This document shows positions 44,015 to 56,347 of a stretch of DNA of 64,000 nucleotides, one piece after another. The notes below the pieces were generated by a model. That model was not told the origin of the DNA, made no database searches, and worked only from the letters and a program-made list of their open reading frames with translations. The position numbers and the translations under genes are program-made. The DNA is taken from positions 254,067,778 through 254,131,777 of the forward strand of contig NC_134568.1 of NCBI RefSeq assembly GCF_050947875.1, given 5' to 3'. This DNA is from Dermacentor variabilis (lineage: Eukaryota; Arthropoda; Arachnida; Ixodida; Ixodidae). The first letter of the stretch is position 1. Each line of letters starts with the position of its first letter.

Positions 44015-44570
44015 CTCACGTCGGCGTTCAAACTGAAGGTTCACGGACACAGCTGAAACGACCGAACGACGCCCGGTGCTCTTGCAGCCGTATTGTGACC
44101 CGTTTCCAGTCTGAAGAGCGCCCATCTATGTTCGGTGGCTCCTTAGGTGACATGAATTTCGCAACAAATCCGTGTAATTACTTCGCACAAAGAGCGCGTA
44201 GACGAGTGGAAATGGCTTACAAAGGAAATAGTACGAACGAGTGGCATTACGTTTATTTGCGTTGCCCGATATTGCACCTCGTGTGTAGCTGAACGTGCGT
44301 AGCTATACCTCTCGTTCGGCAGCTTTAGGCCTGACCGGTATGATCTATCAAAGCCTGATCACTGTCTGTCGCTTCCTACTTGTTTTCCTTAATTATTTCA
44401 TTTCTTTATCCCCCCCCTTTCTTTTTTTTGTGCGTGAAGGGGGATTTAACCTACATGGCAGTATATGCCAAATCACCACTTCACAGTGTTGGAGGCGCGC
44501 GCGAGGAGTCTGCTGATCTGTCCTAGGGTCGTAGATATTTAGTTGGAAGCGGTGGTTCCGCTAAAATCTT
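44015..44570. other. 3' flank of the plus-strand sulfotransferase
   Basis: Nothing recognised beyond a short C/T-rich run near 44410-44430. Confidence 0.4.
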
Positions 44571-44574
44571 GGTT

Positions 44575-44697
44575 TGAGCTAGTTGGTATTGATTCGTGAT
44601 TAAAACAAACTTTTCGGCGCAAATTAAACCAGGAAGAAGAAGGCACCCGTTCTGGTTTGTGTTCTTCGTGCTCGTTTAATTTGCGCCGAAAAGTTTG
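44575..44697. mobile_element. fold-back element with GCTAGTTGGT motif
   Basis: 24-bp perfect arms, CAAACTTTTCGGCGCAAATT... at 44606-44629 and their complement at 44674-44697, surround a 44-base spacer that is itself partly self-complementary. GAGCTAGTTGGTATTGATTC lies on the left, as in related elements. No target duplication was identified here. Confidence 0.65.
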
Positions 44698-45263
44698 CTG
44701 TCATCGATGGTTAGGCTGGTGAAAGCCGGTACTGCCACGGTTATTCGCTACATGGCTGGGCGTTACGATGTCCTTCCTGTGCCATGTTTCGCTAAGAATA
44801 AGGCACCTGTACAAATATACTGTCCAGCGGTCATTTAGTGTCCCAGAAACTCTTATATATATTGTCATCCGCGCCATCCGCGCTCACAGGAAGGAGCTCA
44901 TAGATGGCGTCAAGAACGAAGTTGGCGGATAATTATGGACACAGGGGGAGCGTCTCGTCATAGCCCGATCACTCCATACCTGAAGCTCGCAGCCTGTCGC
45001 CTAGCTGAGGCTCACCTACACCGTCGTAACACGTGCTGCTTGTTGCGAAGAGCCCATCCTAACTAAACGTCTCAGTAATTTTCGGAATAGACGGGTGTCG
45101 GAAGACACGACGCTTTCAAATCTCTCGGAGCTACTGCCCCTTATTATACTGCGAACTACGAATGCCGCCATTTCCACAAGGGCTCCGAACAGGAAGCAGC
45201 CCTGCTTCGGACTGTCTGCCTCATCAGTTCCAGAGTGTGATCAAATAACAATGTGGGTCACGT
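44698..45263. other. intergenic, no gene recognised
   Basis: No domain, terminus or RNA gene seen. Confidence 0.4.
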
Positions 45264-45511
45264 GATTAATTAATTATGGAGCTTTCCTGCCAAAACCACG
45301 ATCTGATTATGATGCACGCCGTAGTGGTTGACTTCGGATTAATTTTGACCACCTGTGGTTATTTAACGTGCGCCTAAATCTAAGTACACGATTTTTTTTT
45401 GTGTGTGCATGCAATTCGACCCCATTGAAATGCGGCGGCCGTGGCCGGATTTGATTCCGCGACCTCGGGCTTAGCAGCGCAATACCAAAGCCACTAGGCA
45501 ACTAAGGCGGG
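45264..45511 (-). repeat. SINE, full-length but diverged copy
   Basis: Minus-strand order of landmarks. A T-run and a GTGTGTG insertion (about 45390-45406) interrupt the body. The B-box side reads GGATTTGATTCCGCGACC near 45447, and the element ends near AACTAAGGCGGG. An ATTAATTAATTA tail marks its 3' end at 45264. Confidence 0.82.
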
Positions 45512-46306
<795 letters not shown>

Positions 46307-46324
46307 CTTGGCAATGTCGAACGT

Positions 46325-46567
46325 ATGAATTGCTGCGTTGTAAACTGTGCTAATAGCCGCAAGAGCTGCCCACCTGCAACGAAGTTGTTCAGTTTTCTGG
46401 CGCGACCACGCTTCAGAGATCGCGGACATCTACAAACTGCATGCTGTCGCCAGTATCGATATTTCTACAGCGCAGACGAAACCGAATGGCAGCCTGCAAA
46501 GTGGTCACGAGTCTCCAGTCTACATTTCGTTGGCGGAAAACCATCGACAGATCCAGCTTCTCCCTAG
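46325..46567 (+). pseudogene. degenerate THAP zinc-finger exon
   Basis: An 80-codon frame starts [11 protein letters not shown], then TKLFSF, EWQPAKWSRV, SSLHFVGGKPS. This is the THAP order of N-terminal Cys pair, aromatic core, Trp and C-x2-H-F, except that the third zinc ligand is Ser (SSLHF where THAP has CSLHF). The frame stops (TAG) after DPASP, and YV follows directly, as expected near the end of a THAP domain. Loss of a ligand plus the stop indicates a pseudogene. Its variant differs from the THAP exon at 21 kb. Confidence 0.65.
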
Positions 46568-46790
46568 TACGTTCTAGCTGTTTTTCCGCCGACGTACCGC
46601 AAAGCTGCACGTGTGTTGTTACGCATAGGCCAATGACTACATTTGGGTACCCTAGCGCAAACTGACATGTTGACAGGTGCATAAAAAGAGGTATCAGTGA
46701 GTTGGGCGCTACTCAGGGAAAGAAATATGCTACGTGCTACGTATCAGCAGACTGCACAGTTCGTAAACGCGAACAGTAAGGAAGGAGCCC

Positions 46791-47222
46791 CGGAAGCGTG
46801 ACACAATGCATCAGGGACCGCGCGAATTTCAGCATATACTCCACCACTACTGCTTTGGGCCCTTGACAGCTCTGCGCGTGCAAGCGAAGCTGCGACACGC
46901 CTTTGTTGCGCTACGTGACGGCTTAGATATCACGTGCAAAGCTGACACATAACGTTAACGTAACGGTAGCCGTGTGCTAAAAAATATCGGCGTAACGTTA
47001 CGAGCCACGGAAGCGTGGCACAATGCATCAGGGACCGCGCGAATTTTAGCATATACTCCACCACTACTGCTTTGGGCCCTTGACAGCTCTGCGCGTGCAA
47101 GCGAAGCCGCGACACGCCTTTGTTGCGCTACGTGACGGCTTAGATATCACGTGCAAAGCTGACACATAACGTTAACGTAACGGTAGCCGTTTACTCAAAA
47201 ATATCGGCTAACGTTACGATTT
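46791..47222. repeat. 217-bp tandem duplication (two copies)
   Basis: Copy 1 spans 46791-47007 and copy 2 starts at 47008. They differ at only a few positions (for example TTCAG/TTTAG and GCTGC/GCCGC) plus small changes near the ends. Each unit carries AACGTTAACGTAACG and GCTACGTGACGG. No coding content, so the duplication looks recent. Confidence 0.92.
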
Positions 47223-48159
47223 CAGGTGCTAAACAGGCGTGTCGAATCGTGTCGGATCAATGCGTGTCGAATCCGTTCGGCAGGCACAGATGACGCTTCA
47301 CGGGCCAGGCCGAGACCGAAGCAGAAAATCGGAAACGGCATGCTTCACCTCTATTACTCAAGCACTCACGCTGCCCGAGAACCGTCCACAACCGGAACTA
47401 AACTACAGCACTGAAAACTTGGCGCAATTGCTGCGGCATCATTAACTGCAACACCGTTCGGAGACAGTACGTTTTACTTGCGCCTATTGCACTCAGTTGT
47501 GAGATATCTTTAGGTTCACGCTGGCACCACATGTCGGACGCAAGTGTCATCGTTTACTCAGTAATAAGGAGGAAAAATAAAAATGCATACTAACCTCGAT
47601 TGTGACGGCGTATGTTTCCAGGTTTGCATTGGCCTGTTCAGCGCCCCCTTGATTTTTTTCAATGCCAGCCAGATGCGACCGACCTTACCGTTCTCCACCC
47701 TCTGCTATCGTCCTTCCCTATTTCTAGTCTCCCCCGCGCCTGCTTTGCAGTCGTGGGGGAGACTACTATCTGGATGGCGCCTCACGGCGGAAGACGGAGG
47801 AAGACTGACGGACGTGTAATAACCTGACACCTGACAGACGCAGGGACGGAGCGCCTACCACTTCTCATCGGGAACGCAGCGGCGCGCGTTCAGACGCCAG
47901 CGTTACGGAAGCAGGCGTAGCTAAACTAGTCGTACTATCTGGGTAGGGTCGCATCACGGCAACTCACTGAACTAAGGCGCACCAACGGCTCCCATTGGGG
48001 AGCGAGCGATTGCACTGGCATTGAAAAAAAAAGAGGATGCGTTGCCCTGTCGCACGCATCCATGTCGCACGCAAGTTCATGTCAGATTGAAGACACAGGG
48101 GCGAGCGCGCAATTTTCGAAAAGAAACTAACCGCCGTCACGACAGGACGAGAACGCTGT
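47223..48159. other. intergenic, no gene recognised
   Basis: Moderately GC-rich sequence with short frames. No domain identified. Part may be the lost 5' end of the decayed gypsy element that follows. Confidence 0.4.
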
Positions 48160-48360
48160 GAAGCAGGTACGCAGGCAGAGAACAAAGTGCTACAATTGTG
48201 AAGAATGGACTCCGGCAATCTCGCATGAGATTGCCGGAGTCCACGACGTGAAAAGAAATACACTTTTTGGGGCAAACAAGGGCACGGCACAAAGGTCTGT
48301 CCCGAGCTCAAAGGAAGCACACTTTACTTGGTTCACGTAAAAAGCAAGAGTGAGGATGAA
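48160..48360 (+). pseudogene. gag zinc-knuckle remnant with hairpin
   Basis: A frame with RTKCYNCEEW looks like the start of a retroelement CCHC knuckle but loses the H and last C. Immediately after it lies a perfect inverted repeat with 16-bp arms (48207-48222 and 48227-48242) around GCAT. Confidence 0.45.
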
Positions 48361-48822
48361 AGGGCGGGGCTGTCACAGTCATAGAAAACTGTAAACGTCA
48401 ATGGCGACCCTGTAGCCGCCCTCTTGGAGACTGGTCCGCAGATCACCTTGATCAAGTCAAAATGTGCCATGCAGCTAGGCAAAGAAGTAGCCAGCCCAAG
48501 CAACTGCGAGCAGTTCCGCGATATTGATGGGACTTGTGAAGCAATGGGCGAGATTGAGGCTGATTTAGAAGTTGACCGTCCCCTGTTCAAGGGCGTGAGA
48601 ATACACGTAGTTCCAGACGATACCTTCACGGGGCCTGACGTTATCGTGGGAACAGACACCACTGACTCACCAAATGTTGTGCTACTGAGAAAGAAAGGTA
48701 CCACCATGCTGCTGGATGAGCGAGACGTCCCGTTACTGAGCGAAATGGAAATCAACAGCAACCATGAACGCGTGGCCTTTTCTACCAGTAAGAAGGTCAA
48801 GCTTGAAGGTAACATGGTTTAG
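48361..48822 (+). pseudogene. gypsy-type aspartic protease region, decayed
   Basis: The frame contains ALLETGPQITLI (about 48415-48450), where Ty3/gypsy proteases have a catalytic Asp in a DTG/DSG motif; here it is Glu. GPDVIVGTD (about 48627-48653) resembles the downstream protease strand. It closes with TAG near 48822, before the RT region resumes in another frame. Confidence 0.6.
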
Positions 48823-49159
48823 TGGGTCACGGCGGTCTCAGACTGTGCAACCAAACGGTCTTGTACTTTTCTCTGGAGACAACGCGGTGGACTATACTTG
48901 TGTGAACTGAAAGATCGGAAGACAAGCCTCCCATTGCAATCGTGAATCTATTGCAAGCAGACATCACCTGAAATAAAGGTCACGTAGTCAAGCCTGGTGA
49001 TCATGTTGAGCTTGAGGATCCTGACCACAGCATTTTCTATGCAAGTAGTCAACTACGTTAAAGAAGCAGCAAAGGCAATATCACCAATAAGAGCTTAGGA
49101 AGTCAAGGTCGGGCCGTCTGTGACAGAAGCACAGAAAGAAGAGGTATATGAGTTATTTA

Positions 49160-50645
49160 ACGGATACCGATAGTGCTTTGCAGTGCACACCAACGAACTC
49201 GGGAAACCGGGAAGTACACCCTTGAGTCTACCCCTTACCGAGCTTCATGGGCAGGACGACAGGTGCTTCGGCAAATCACCGAAGCACTCAAGGCTTGTGG
49301 ATTGATGCGAGACAGTGAGTCTGAGTACAGCAGTCCAGTTAGTTTAGTCAAAGAGAAAAATGGTGAATACAGAATGGCGGCGGACTATCGCCGTTTGAAC
49401 GTGCAAAATCGTGAGAGATAACTTTCCGTTGCCAATAATTGATGATGTGTTGGATCGTCTCGTGCGAAACAACTTGTTCACAGTGCTGGACATGGCACGT
49501 TGTTACTTTCATATTCCTCTGGATCAGTCGAGCATGTACGAGGCAGCATTCAGCACTCCAGATGGATACCTTGAACCAATGCGTACGTTCTTTGGTTTAA
49601 CTAATGGTCCACCTGTTTACCACAGAATGATTTCCAAGGCCCTAGGTCTACTTTGGTGGATTGTGGCAACGTGTTACATGGATGTTATACTTGTTCCGGC
49701 TCAAGATTGGGAATCCATGCTGACCAAGCTTCAACAGGTGTTCGAGGCAATCTCCAAGGCAAGACTGACATTACGTTTGTCCAAATGGGAATTTGCAAAA
49801 ACTGAGGTGAAGTACCTGGGCTTTGTGCTCCCTGCTAAAGGAATCAAACTAGGTGCACTAAAGTTGGCAGCACTCATAGAATTGCCAGCGCCAACCAATG
49901 TGAGCGAGCAGCGAAGGGTCCTTGGACTGATTACCTTTTTGAGGCGGTTTGTACCGGAGTATGCAATCGATGCAGCTCCCCTGTACCGTCTTCTCATGTC
50001 TCAGACTTCGAGTGGTCAGAAAATGCCAATCGTGCCTTTAGCGAGTTGAAAAGTAAACTTCTGTCCGGGCCAATTTTACAGTTCGACTCAAGGCGTGAAA
50101 CTGAATTGCATACAGATGACAGTGCTAAGGGATTATCTGGTATGCTCCTACAGAAGGACGAGACAAATGCGTGGCATCTAATGTACAGTGTAAGTCGACG
50201 GACCAGCGAAGTAGAAGAGAAGTACCACTCAAGCCGACTTGAACTAATGGTTGTTGTGTTGGTCGTAGGAAGGGTGAGATTCTTTTTGTTGGTATTGACG
50301 TTCTCTATAGTGACGGACTGCAGTGCTACTTTTCCTCTGAACACGTGGAAGTCTGTGAAACCACAAGTTGCGAGGTGGTTTGAGGAACTAAGTGAGTACG
50401 ATTGCACAAAAAAGCATCGATCAGGTAGACAAATGGTGCATGTGGATGCTCTGAGTCATGTAATCGAGGAGCGTGAAGAGATTCCTGCTGAAGAGTTAGA
50501 GCCTGCGGGACACCCCGATTTGTGCGGTGCCCTAGTTCCTTACACTGCGCCTGTAGAAAACAAAGTTGCCATAATCCAAATGCAAGACCCTGAGTTGCGC
50601 CAGAAGATCGATATACTGCGAAAGCCGCAAAGCGGCCGGCGTTGA
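49160..50645 (+). pseudogene. Ty3/gypsy reverse transcriptase and RNase H, frameshifted
   Basis: Pieces in order: YSSPVSLVKEKNGEYRMAADYRRLN (about 49326-49405; split here for description), then after a shift FPLPIIDD, FTVLDMARCYFHIPL (catalytic D kept), FGLTNGPPVYHRM and YMDVILVP (about 49677-49700), where YxDD has become YMDV. RNase H follows in a third frame with ELHTDDSAKGLSG (about 50103-50141) and ends in SGRQMVHVDALSH. Two frame changes and loss of the RT catalytic box make it inactive. Confidence 0.85.
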
Positions 50646-51718
50646 AACAACGTAACTTAACAAGACTGTCGCACGGATCAGACATAATTTTTGGTCCCCA
50701 AAAATGACCTCCTATGTAAGACAACACGCACGACAGTGCGTAGAATGCTTATTCCTCAAGACTCCAGGTGGCAAGGTTCAGGGACATCTTAGACAAATTT
50801 CGCCTGGGATGAGGCCGCTGGAGATGGTTCATCTGGACCATCTAGGGCCATTCGTCAAGAGCTCCCTCAGGAATCAGATGTTGTTTGCTCTTGTGGACAA
50901 CATAAGTTTGTGCGCTTGCGTGCTTACCCTAGCACCGAAGCTAAGTATGTGGTGAAGTTAGTCGGAGAATTCATTGACGAGTATGGAGCCCGTCGCAGAA
51001 TAATCTCCGACCATGAGTCATGCTTCACCTCAAAATTGCTTCAAGAGTCTTGTGTCTTGCAAGGAATCAAGAGCATATTCACATCAACGCAACGCTCACA
51101 GGTTAATGCGTTCCACCGGGTGCCCGGTGGAACGCAACAAGAAGGTTTTAGTACCCGCGATATCAAGCGCCGTGAAATACGCGAACCATACGGACTGGGA
51201 TGCTCACTTACGCAAGATTCAGCTTAATCTTAATTCATCTGTCAGCAAGACAAAATGAAAATCAGCATTTGAACTACTCTACGGATATGTGCCACAGCAA
51301 GACAGTCGATCAACTGACCTGACCACTCCCATGGGATGTGAGCCAGCAAACTTGCAGCGTTTACGAGTACCTAAGAAAGCTATTGAAGAAACACAGCGCA
51401 AAGCAAACAACCAATACGATCGAAAGAAGTACCCAGCATTGACATATGCGGTGGGTGATGTGGTAGTGGTGAGACGTTCACCAATGCACAATGGGGAGCT
51501 TATTAAAACTCAGTTAGTGCGGTCCTTTTGTTGTGTCTCGGATACTTCCTGCTGACACATACGGACTCACTGACATGAACTTCTTTGCCAAGAATGCTGC
51601 TCTTTATTCTACAATAGCACATGCAAGTCAGTTGAAGCTATTCCGCGATGTGTCCGAGGAAGAAGTCTGCAGTAATGAGTGTAGCACCGACTCATCCGCA
51701 CTGGAACTACCTGGGTGA
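50646..51718 (+). pseudogene. Ty3/gypsy integrase region, frameshifted
   Basis: Pieces of the zinc part (RQCVEC, about 50731-50748), the core (MVHLDHLGPF about 50827-50856 with the first catalytic Asp; IISDHESCFTSKLL about 51000-51041 with the second) and a C-terminal stretch VGDVVVVRRSP (about 51450-51482). The catalytic Glu region near 51090-51130 is disturbed and coincides with a perfect palindrome. Several frame changes. Confidence 0.8.
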
Positions 51719-51810
51719 AGACAAAGTCAGCAACGACGAACCCCACCACGATTTCTCCAGGACCCTGTTACTGACTGACTGAAGACAGCCAGTAGGCCAG
51801 AATGGACGAA

Positions 51811-51960
51811 TGTTATTGTTAGGCGGCGCCGCCGAACCTCCATCATCAGCAGTTGGTGTGGAACGCTGAGGTGTGCTTGTGTGTGCGCGCGCTCCGATTG
51901 TTCTCTGCTGTTCTCGTGATGTATCACTTTTCATTTTATTAAAACTTGTTCATTCCAACA
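51811..51960 (+). mobile_element. possible 3' LTR of the decayed gypsy element
   Basis: TGTTATTGTTAGGC at the start and CATTCCAACA at the end give a TGTT...AACA boundary pair over 150 bp, with TTATTAAAAC near the end as a poly(A)-like signal. It lies 90 bases after the integrase region. No matching 5' copy was found upstream, so this is tentative. Confidence 0.35.
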
Positions 51961-53922
51961 TCGTTGAGTTTTGTTCTAGTAAAACTATTTTCGAGGTTTA
52001 TTGAAGCAGTTTTTGGTTTGCTTCGAATCTAAGTGTACCTCTTACTTTGCTGATTATTGACAAAAACAAAAGAAAAGAAAGGCAGGGAAGAGCTCACATA
52101 TGAGCAAATACGCGTCATGAGTGTGCAGTGTTTCCTTGATTACGTATAAGCCGCACTATTTCGATGAAAGTGGCAGCAGAGTAGCTTGGTAAACGTTACA
52201 TATATTTTAATCGTTGATACTCTGCTGCTGCGCATGCTGCGAACTCGAAGGCTGCGTTCTGTCCTCATAAACTAAAGCTGCCACGTGCAATTGACAACCG
52301 GTTTTACTTTCCCGACCAACGTTACCGAGGTCGGACTGAAGTCGACTTCTGGGAGAGGCCCGTTTTCGGGGTACCGACAGTGGCCTAACGTTGGTCGACT
52401 TTCCTACAACAACATAGGATCAACCACATTTGCCAATACTCTGTCACTGCAGCGTCCATAATTGAGCCATTAGAAGATAACAAACTCTTTCTCAACCAAT
52501 TAACAGAGCGGGTACATTTTAAACCCTTAGATGAGATTTTGCGCATTAAAGAATTTTGCGACGTTTCTCGGTAATTTACAACTCGAAACGAATTATATCT
52601 AGGATTTCAGCTTTAAAAGGCAAACTTTGTATTTGCGTCGCAACATTTAAGAGCCTGAGATTATTCACGTTCGCATCAGCATCAGTCGACCCCGCATGTT
52701 GCCAGCCTCGATTGTCAGTCGCGAGCGGACCTTGCTCCTTGCTTGTCTGGCCAATAGATCCGTCACTGATTAGTTCTCAAATTGTTGCCGAGCGTCATCC
52801 ATCGGCCGTGTTCGCCTATGTAGTTGCCTGCACTTAGGCATCGTGTGCATGCCTATAAGCTTGGCCTATCCCATGTGCATGCCCCGTGCACCAAAATGCA
52901 TAATTAGACTGGAAGAGAGCCTTGCATAGCTCTCAGAGGAAACTAGGTGTCACCTTTCTTACCCGAGTAGAAGAGTGACCACATGAATTAATTCGGTAAA
53001 GGAGAGGCGAAGGAGCGGACAGGCACTACAATACGAACCGAAGTAAGTGGCAAGGCTTGCCCTAGAATAGGAAGCAAGCACATTTATTTCAACCGAAGAA
53101 TCAATTTGACAGTCCGGCTTCCTTGAATTACAAACGTAATTTGCCCATATTATTCTGATACCCATTCCGACATTTGGATGAGCTCGTTAAAAAAAAGTTA
53201 GGAAAAAATACTTCGGAAATTCGGTCATTATTGGCACAACACAACCACGCGCGCTAAGCAATGATGGTGAAATTACCTGTCGGATTGCTCTTGTCGTTTT
53301 CGACAATGGAGTTCCGCGAGCACGGTGGTCGCGACTCTACATTCAAGTGGAAGTAGCCCAGAAATAGCACCCCGCAAAAGAACCCACGAATGCGAATATT
53401 TGCATCAAACAGTCATTTAATGGATTAAGAAAGCTCGAACAGGCAAGAATCCCGACAAACCGCGCCAATTAACTGGGGAACTGCGCAATTATAGGTGACT
53501 CGTAAATACGCTTTTAACAAACGGAACTGATCACATTGCTGATTACTCGCTAGAGATTCTGTGGGTGTAGGCGCAGTTCTACAACGCAGTATATGCACAT
53601 TTGTAGATTTCTGCAACAAGCTAGAACAATAAAAAGTTTAAATAAGAAAAGAAAACAAAACTGTTCGGAACATGGCCCGTTCAGTGGGTCTAGATATCGC
53701 GTATAGGTCGTGTTTACTGGGAATCATCACGAAGACGTCTTATCGCTACGATGTTAATACAGTTTTTAGATCGTTCCCAGTTCAGATTGAAATAACAAGG
53801 AGCGAAAGAGAGAGCGAGAAAAAAAAGTGTTCCCGATCTGGGCCGCTTCCATGTTTTGTAGTGCGCGCGTGGTGATCCGTTTTAGCATAGGAACGGCAGA
53901 CGGCGCCACACGGCTGAGTGTG
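51961..53922. other. intergenic, no gene recognised
   Basis: Short frames without domains. No repeat termini or RNA genes seen. Confidence 0.45.
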
Positions 53923-54009
53923 TATAAAAGAGGGTTCGAGTGCTGCCAGAGACCGCGCGGATCGCGCCTCAGAGTGATACCCGTTGTTATTAGTGGCGCG
54001 AAAATGAAG
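53923..54009 (+). promoter_or_regulatory. candidate TATA promoter and two-codon first exon
   Basis: TATAAAAG at 53923-53930 lies about 80 bases before ATG (54004-54006). ATGAAG is followed directly by GTAAAT, a good donor, so exon 1 would encode only Met-Lys and end in phase 0. Initiation near 53954 would give a 50-base leader. A pyrimidine-rich stretch with an acceptor-like GTTAG occurs near 54247, but no convincing exon 2 was found before the SINE fragment at 54.3 kb. Confidence 0.35.
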
Positions 54010-54304
54010 GTAAATAAATTTTGTAGGCATCTGAAGGTCTCAGTACTCGACATATTCAACTTAATCACATTCATAGCTGCAATGAAGAAAGTAACAAATC
54101 AGATAGCGCAGTTACGATTTGTTTTGTTGTTCACTAACGCGCGTAAACGAACTGTTCTGCACTCCATTTTAATCGATCTCGGCGTGCACAGCAAAGCAGT
54201 CATGTCCTGCTCTTTTCCTTTCTTATTTACGTGTTTTGCGCCGTTAGCGTCTTGAATACTCTCAGCCGAACTTCGCGATTCCAACGCGAGAGAAGATGGT
54301 CCTG

Positions 54305-54415
54305 TTACCCACCGAGGTGGCTAAGGCTTAGGGGTTATATGTCATTCTGTTGCTGTTGCAACATGAGGTCGCGGGTTGGATTCCCGGTTGCGATCCGATG
54401 AGTGCGGCATGTAAT
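54305..54415 (+). repeat. tRNA-like SINE head fragment
   Basis: ACCGAGGTGGCTAAGGCTTAG resembles an A-box region and GGTCGCGGGTTGGATTCCCGG the B-box, correctly spaced. The usual SINE body is replaced by unrelated sequence. Confidence 0.5.
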
Positions 54416-54689
54416 AAGAACTCACCGACTCGATGAAGCGAAATTTGAGCGCAGCTCTATACGTGTTTTCATTTCGCTATATATTGGCTGGCGCGGACAA
54501 TCAGTCTCGTCGAAGCGAAGTGGCGCAACTGACTCGCTAATAGGGAGATAACGAGAGCAACCGCGTGGGTGACACGTAGGCGCGATTCACAGCAGCCGCC
54601 GCAGACAACCCTCCGCTCATGCAGTGCTTTGTTTCCATATGTGGTATCAGTCGACGCGCTCGCCGCATGCCATCGGTGAACAGACGACG

Positions 54690-54995
54690 GCGGGCTACTC
54701 TGGCGCCACCTTGTAGCGGTCGTGGCCGCAGAGCCCGTCTTGAGCGGCATTACGTGTTTCTTCTCACGCTTTCGCCATGCTATCCGACCCTGCTTTCCTC
54801 CTCGCGCTCTGTTCGCTATTGCCGTCTTTCATCCCCCGCTGCGCTCCGCGTTCGCCCTTTCTCCTTCTCTGTGCTCGTTCGCTGGTTCCCTGTGCTCCTT
54901 CGCGGGTTGTTGAAAATAATATCCCCCTACACTACGCCATATGTCAGAGACTCTGAGTTGTTTTGGGGCGTTAAACCACATAATTTAAATGCTTA
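54690..54995 (+). repeat. GC-rich repeat joined to a SINE-like tail
   Basis: A GC-rich stretch with C/T-rich texture ends at about 54910 and is followed by CCCCCTACACTACGCC and GTTTTGGGGCGTTAAACCAC then ATAATTTAAA, which resembles the terminal part of the SINE family. Probably composite repeat DNA. Confidence 0.4.
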
Positions 54996-56347
54996 TGTTG
55001 AAGGAGGGGGTGGGGACAATCCAGCACGAACACGACCATAAGCACAGCTAAATGGAGCGCACATTTGGCCAGCACATATCTATACTATACGCCGACTGAA
55101 ACAGAAAGCTCACGTTTCCCAGTACGTTGACGACCGTATCGCTTGCGATAATGTAGCTTGCTAAATTGTATGACCAAACGTAAACTTATAAACTGTCAAG
55201 GAAAATAACAGCTTGAAAGTACTACAAAAGCCAAAACGCTGATTTAGAGGTGCAAATACATGCATGATATGCACTATAAATGCAAGAATTTCTTCATAGC
55301 GTTGCCTTCTGTTCTATTTTCTGAGCCCCATTATCAACGATTGAGCTATTTGCTCAAAAGCGACTTGACTCTTCCCCTTACCTAGAGAAACAGGGACTTA
55401 GGGTCAGTGGGAAGGCAACCATCGCCCAACGTCGATGTCGTGATATTAGATAGACCCTCATCCGCGCCTTTGTTTTTCAGGAAAAATCTGGCAAGACCCC
55501 TAACAAGATCTGGTGAAGTATACTCCTTCTCTTACATCTTGGAGCATTGCAGTCACACGATGTCACTGCAGCTTCCACTTTGCCTGACGACATCAGCCGA
55601 CAAAAGATACGGCACATCTACCATACGTAACGAAATGTTTTTCGGTGGTTGGGATTTTTTTTAGTTAGGTGCTGCGGATGAAGCTATAGTTCAAGCACTG
55701 CAGGGTCGAACAGGAAACTACAAAGACATGCGATGTTTATCTTGCTTTGCGACGGTGCCCGCGGCTGCTTCCCCAATGCCGGCCTTTTTAAGTTTACCGT
55801 TGGAATGGCATCTATACTCTTGCCTTCCGCCTTGTTCAACCGTTGAGCTGTACCCACACCACGAAGCATTCTGACTGTAGTACCAGAATTTTAGCCTGAA
55901 TTCACGCAAATGATCACCAGGGATGATGAAAGAGGGAGGCTGGCTAGCAATGGTGAGGGCCTAACCTAACCCGCCTAACCCTTTTCTCACCAATCTCCGC
56001 ACTGAGAGACTTTACGCTCTGGAGGGCATAGAGAAACTGTGACCAAATGGACTGCACGCAACGCATTTTACGTCCTTAGAAATGAAGTGTTACAATCGAT
56101 ATCCAATGGTCGTTTTTCTCGAATAATTTCATTCGATTAAGTATTTCGTTATTGTAACACCTCTAGCAGTTTTCATTTAATGGATGATGTGCATGAAAAA
56201 ATTATGGTATGCAGCCATAGTTCTACAGACACTTGGATGATTTTTAGTGCTGATTCCCACATTCAAGGGCAGTGACCTCAGAAAGCATTTGCTTGCGTCT
56301 ATTCTGCGTCCCATGCTTAACGTAAAGCATGCCGCGCACCTTCCAAC
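54996..56347. other. intergenic, no gene recognised
   Basis: No coding signal, repeat terminus or RNA gene recognised. Confidence 0.4.
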
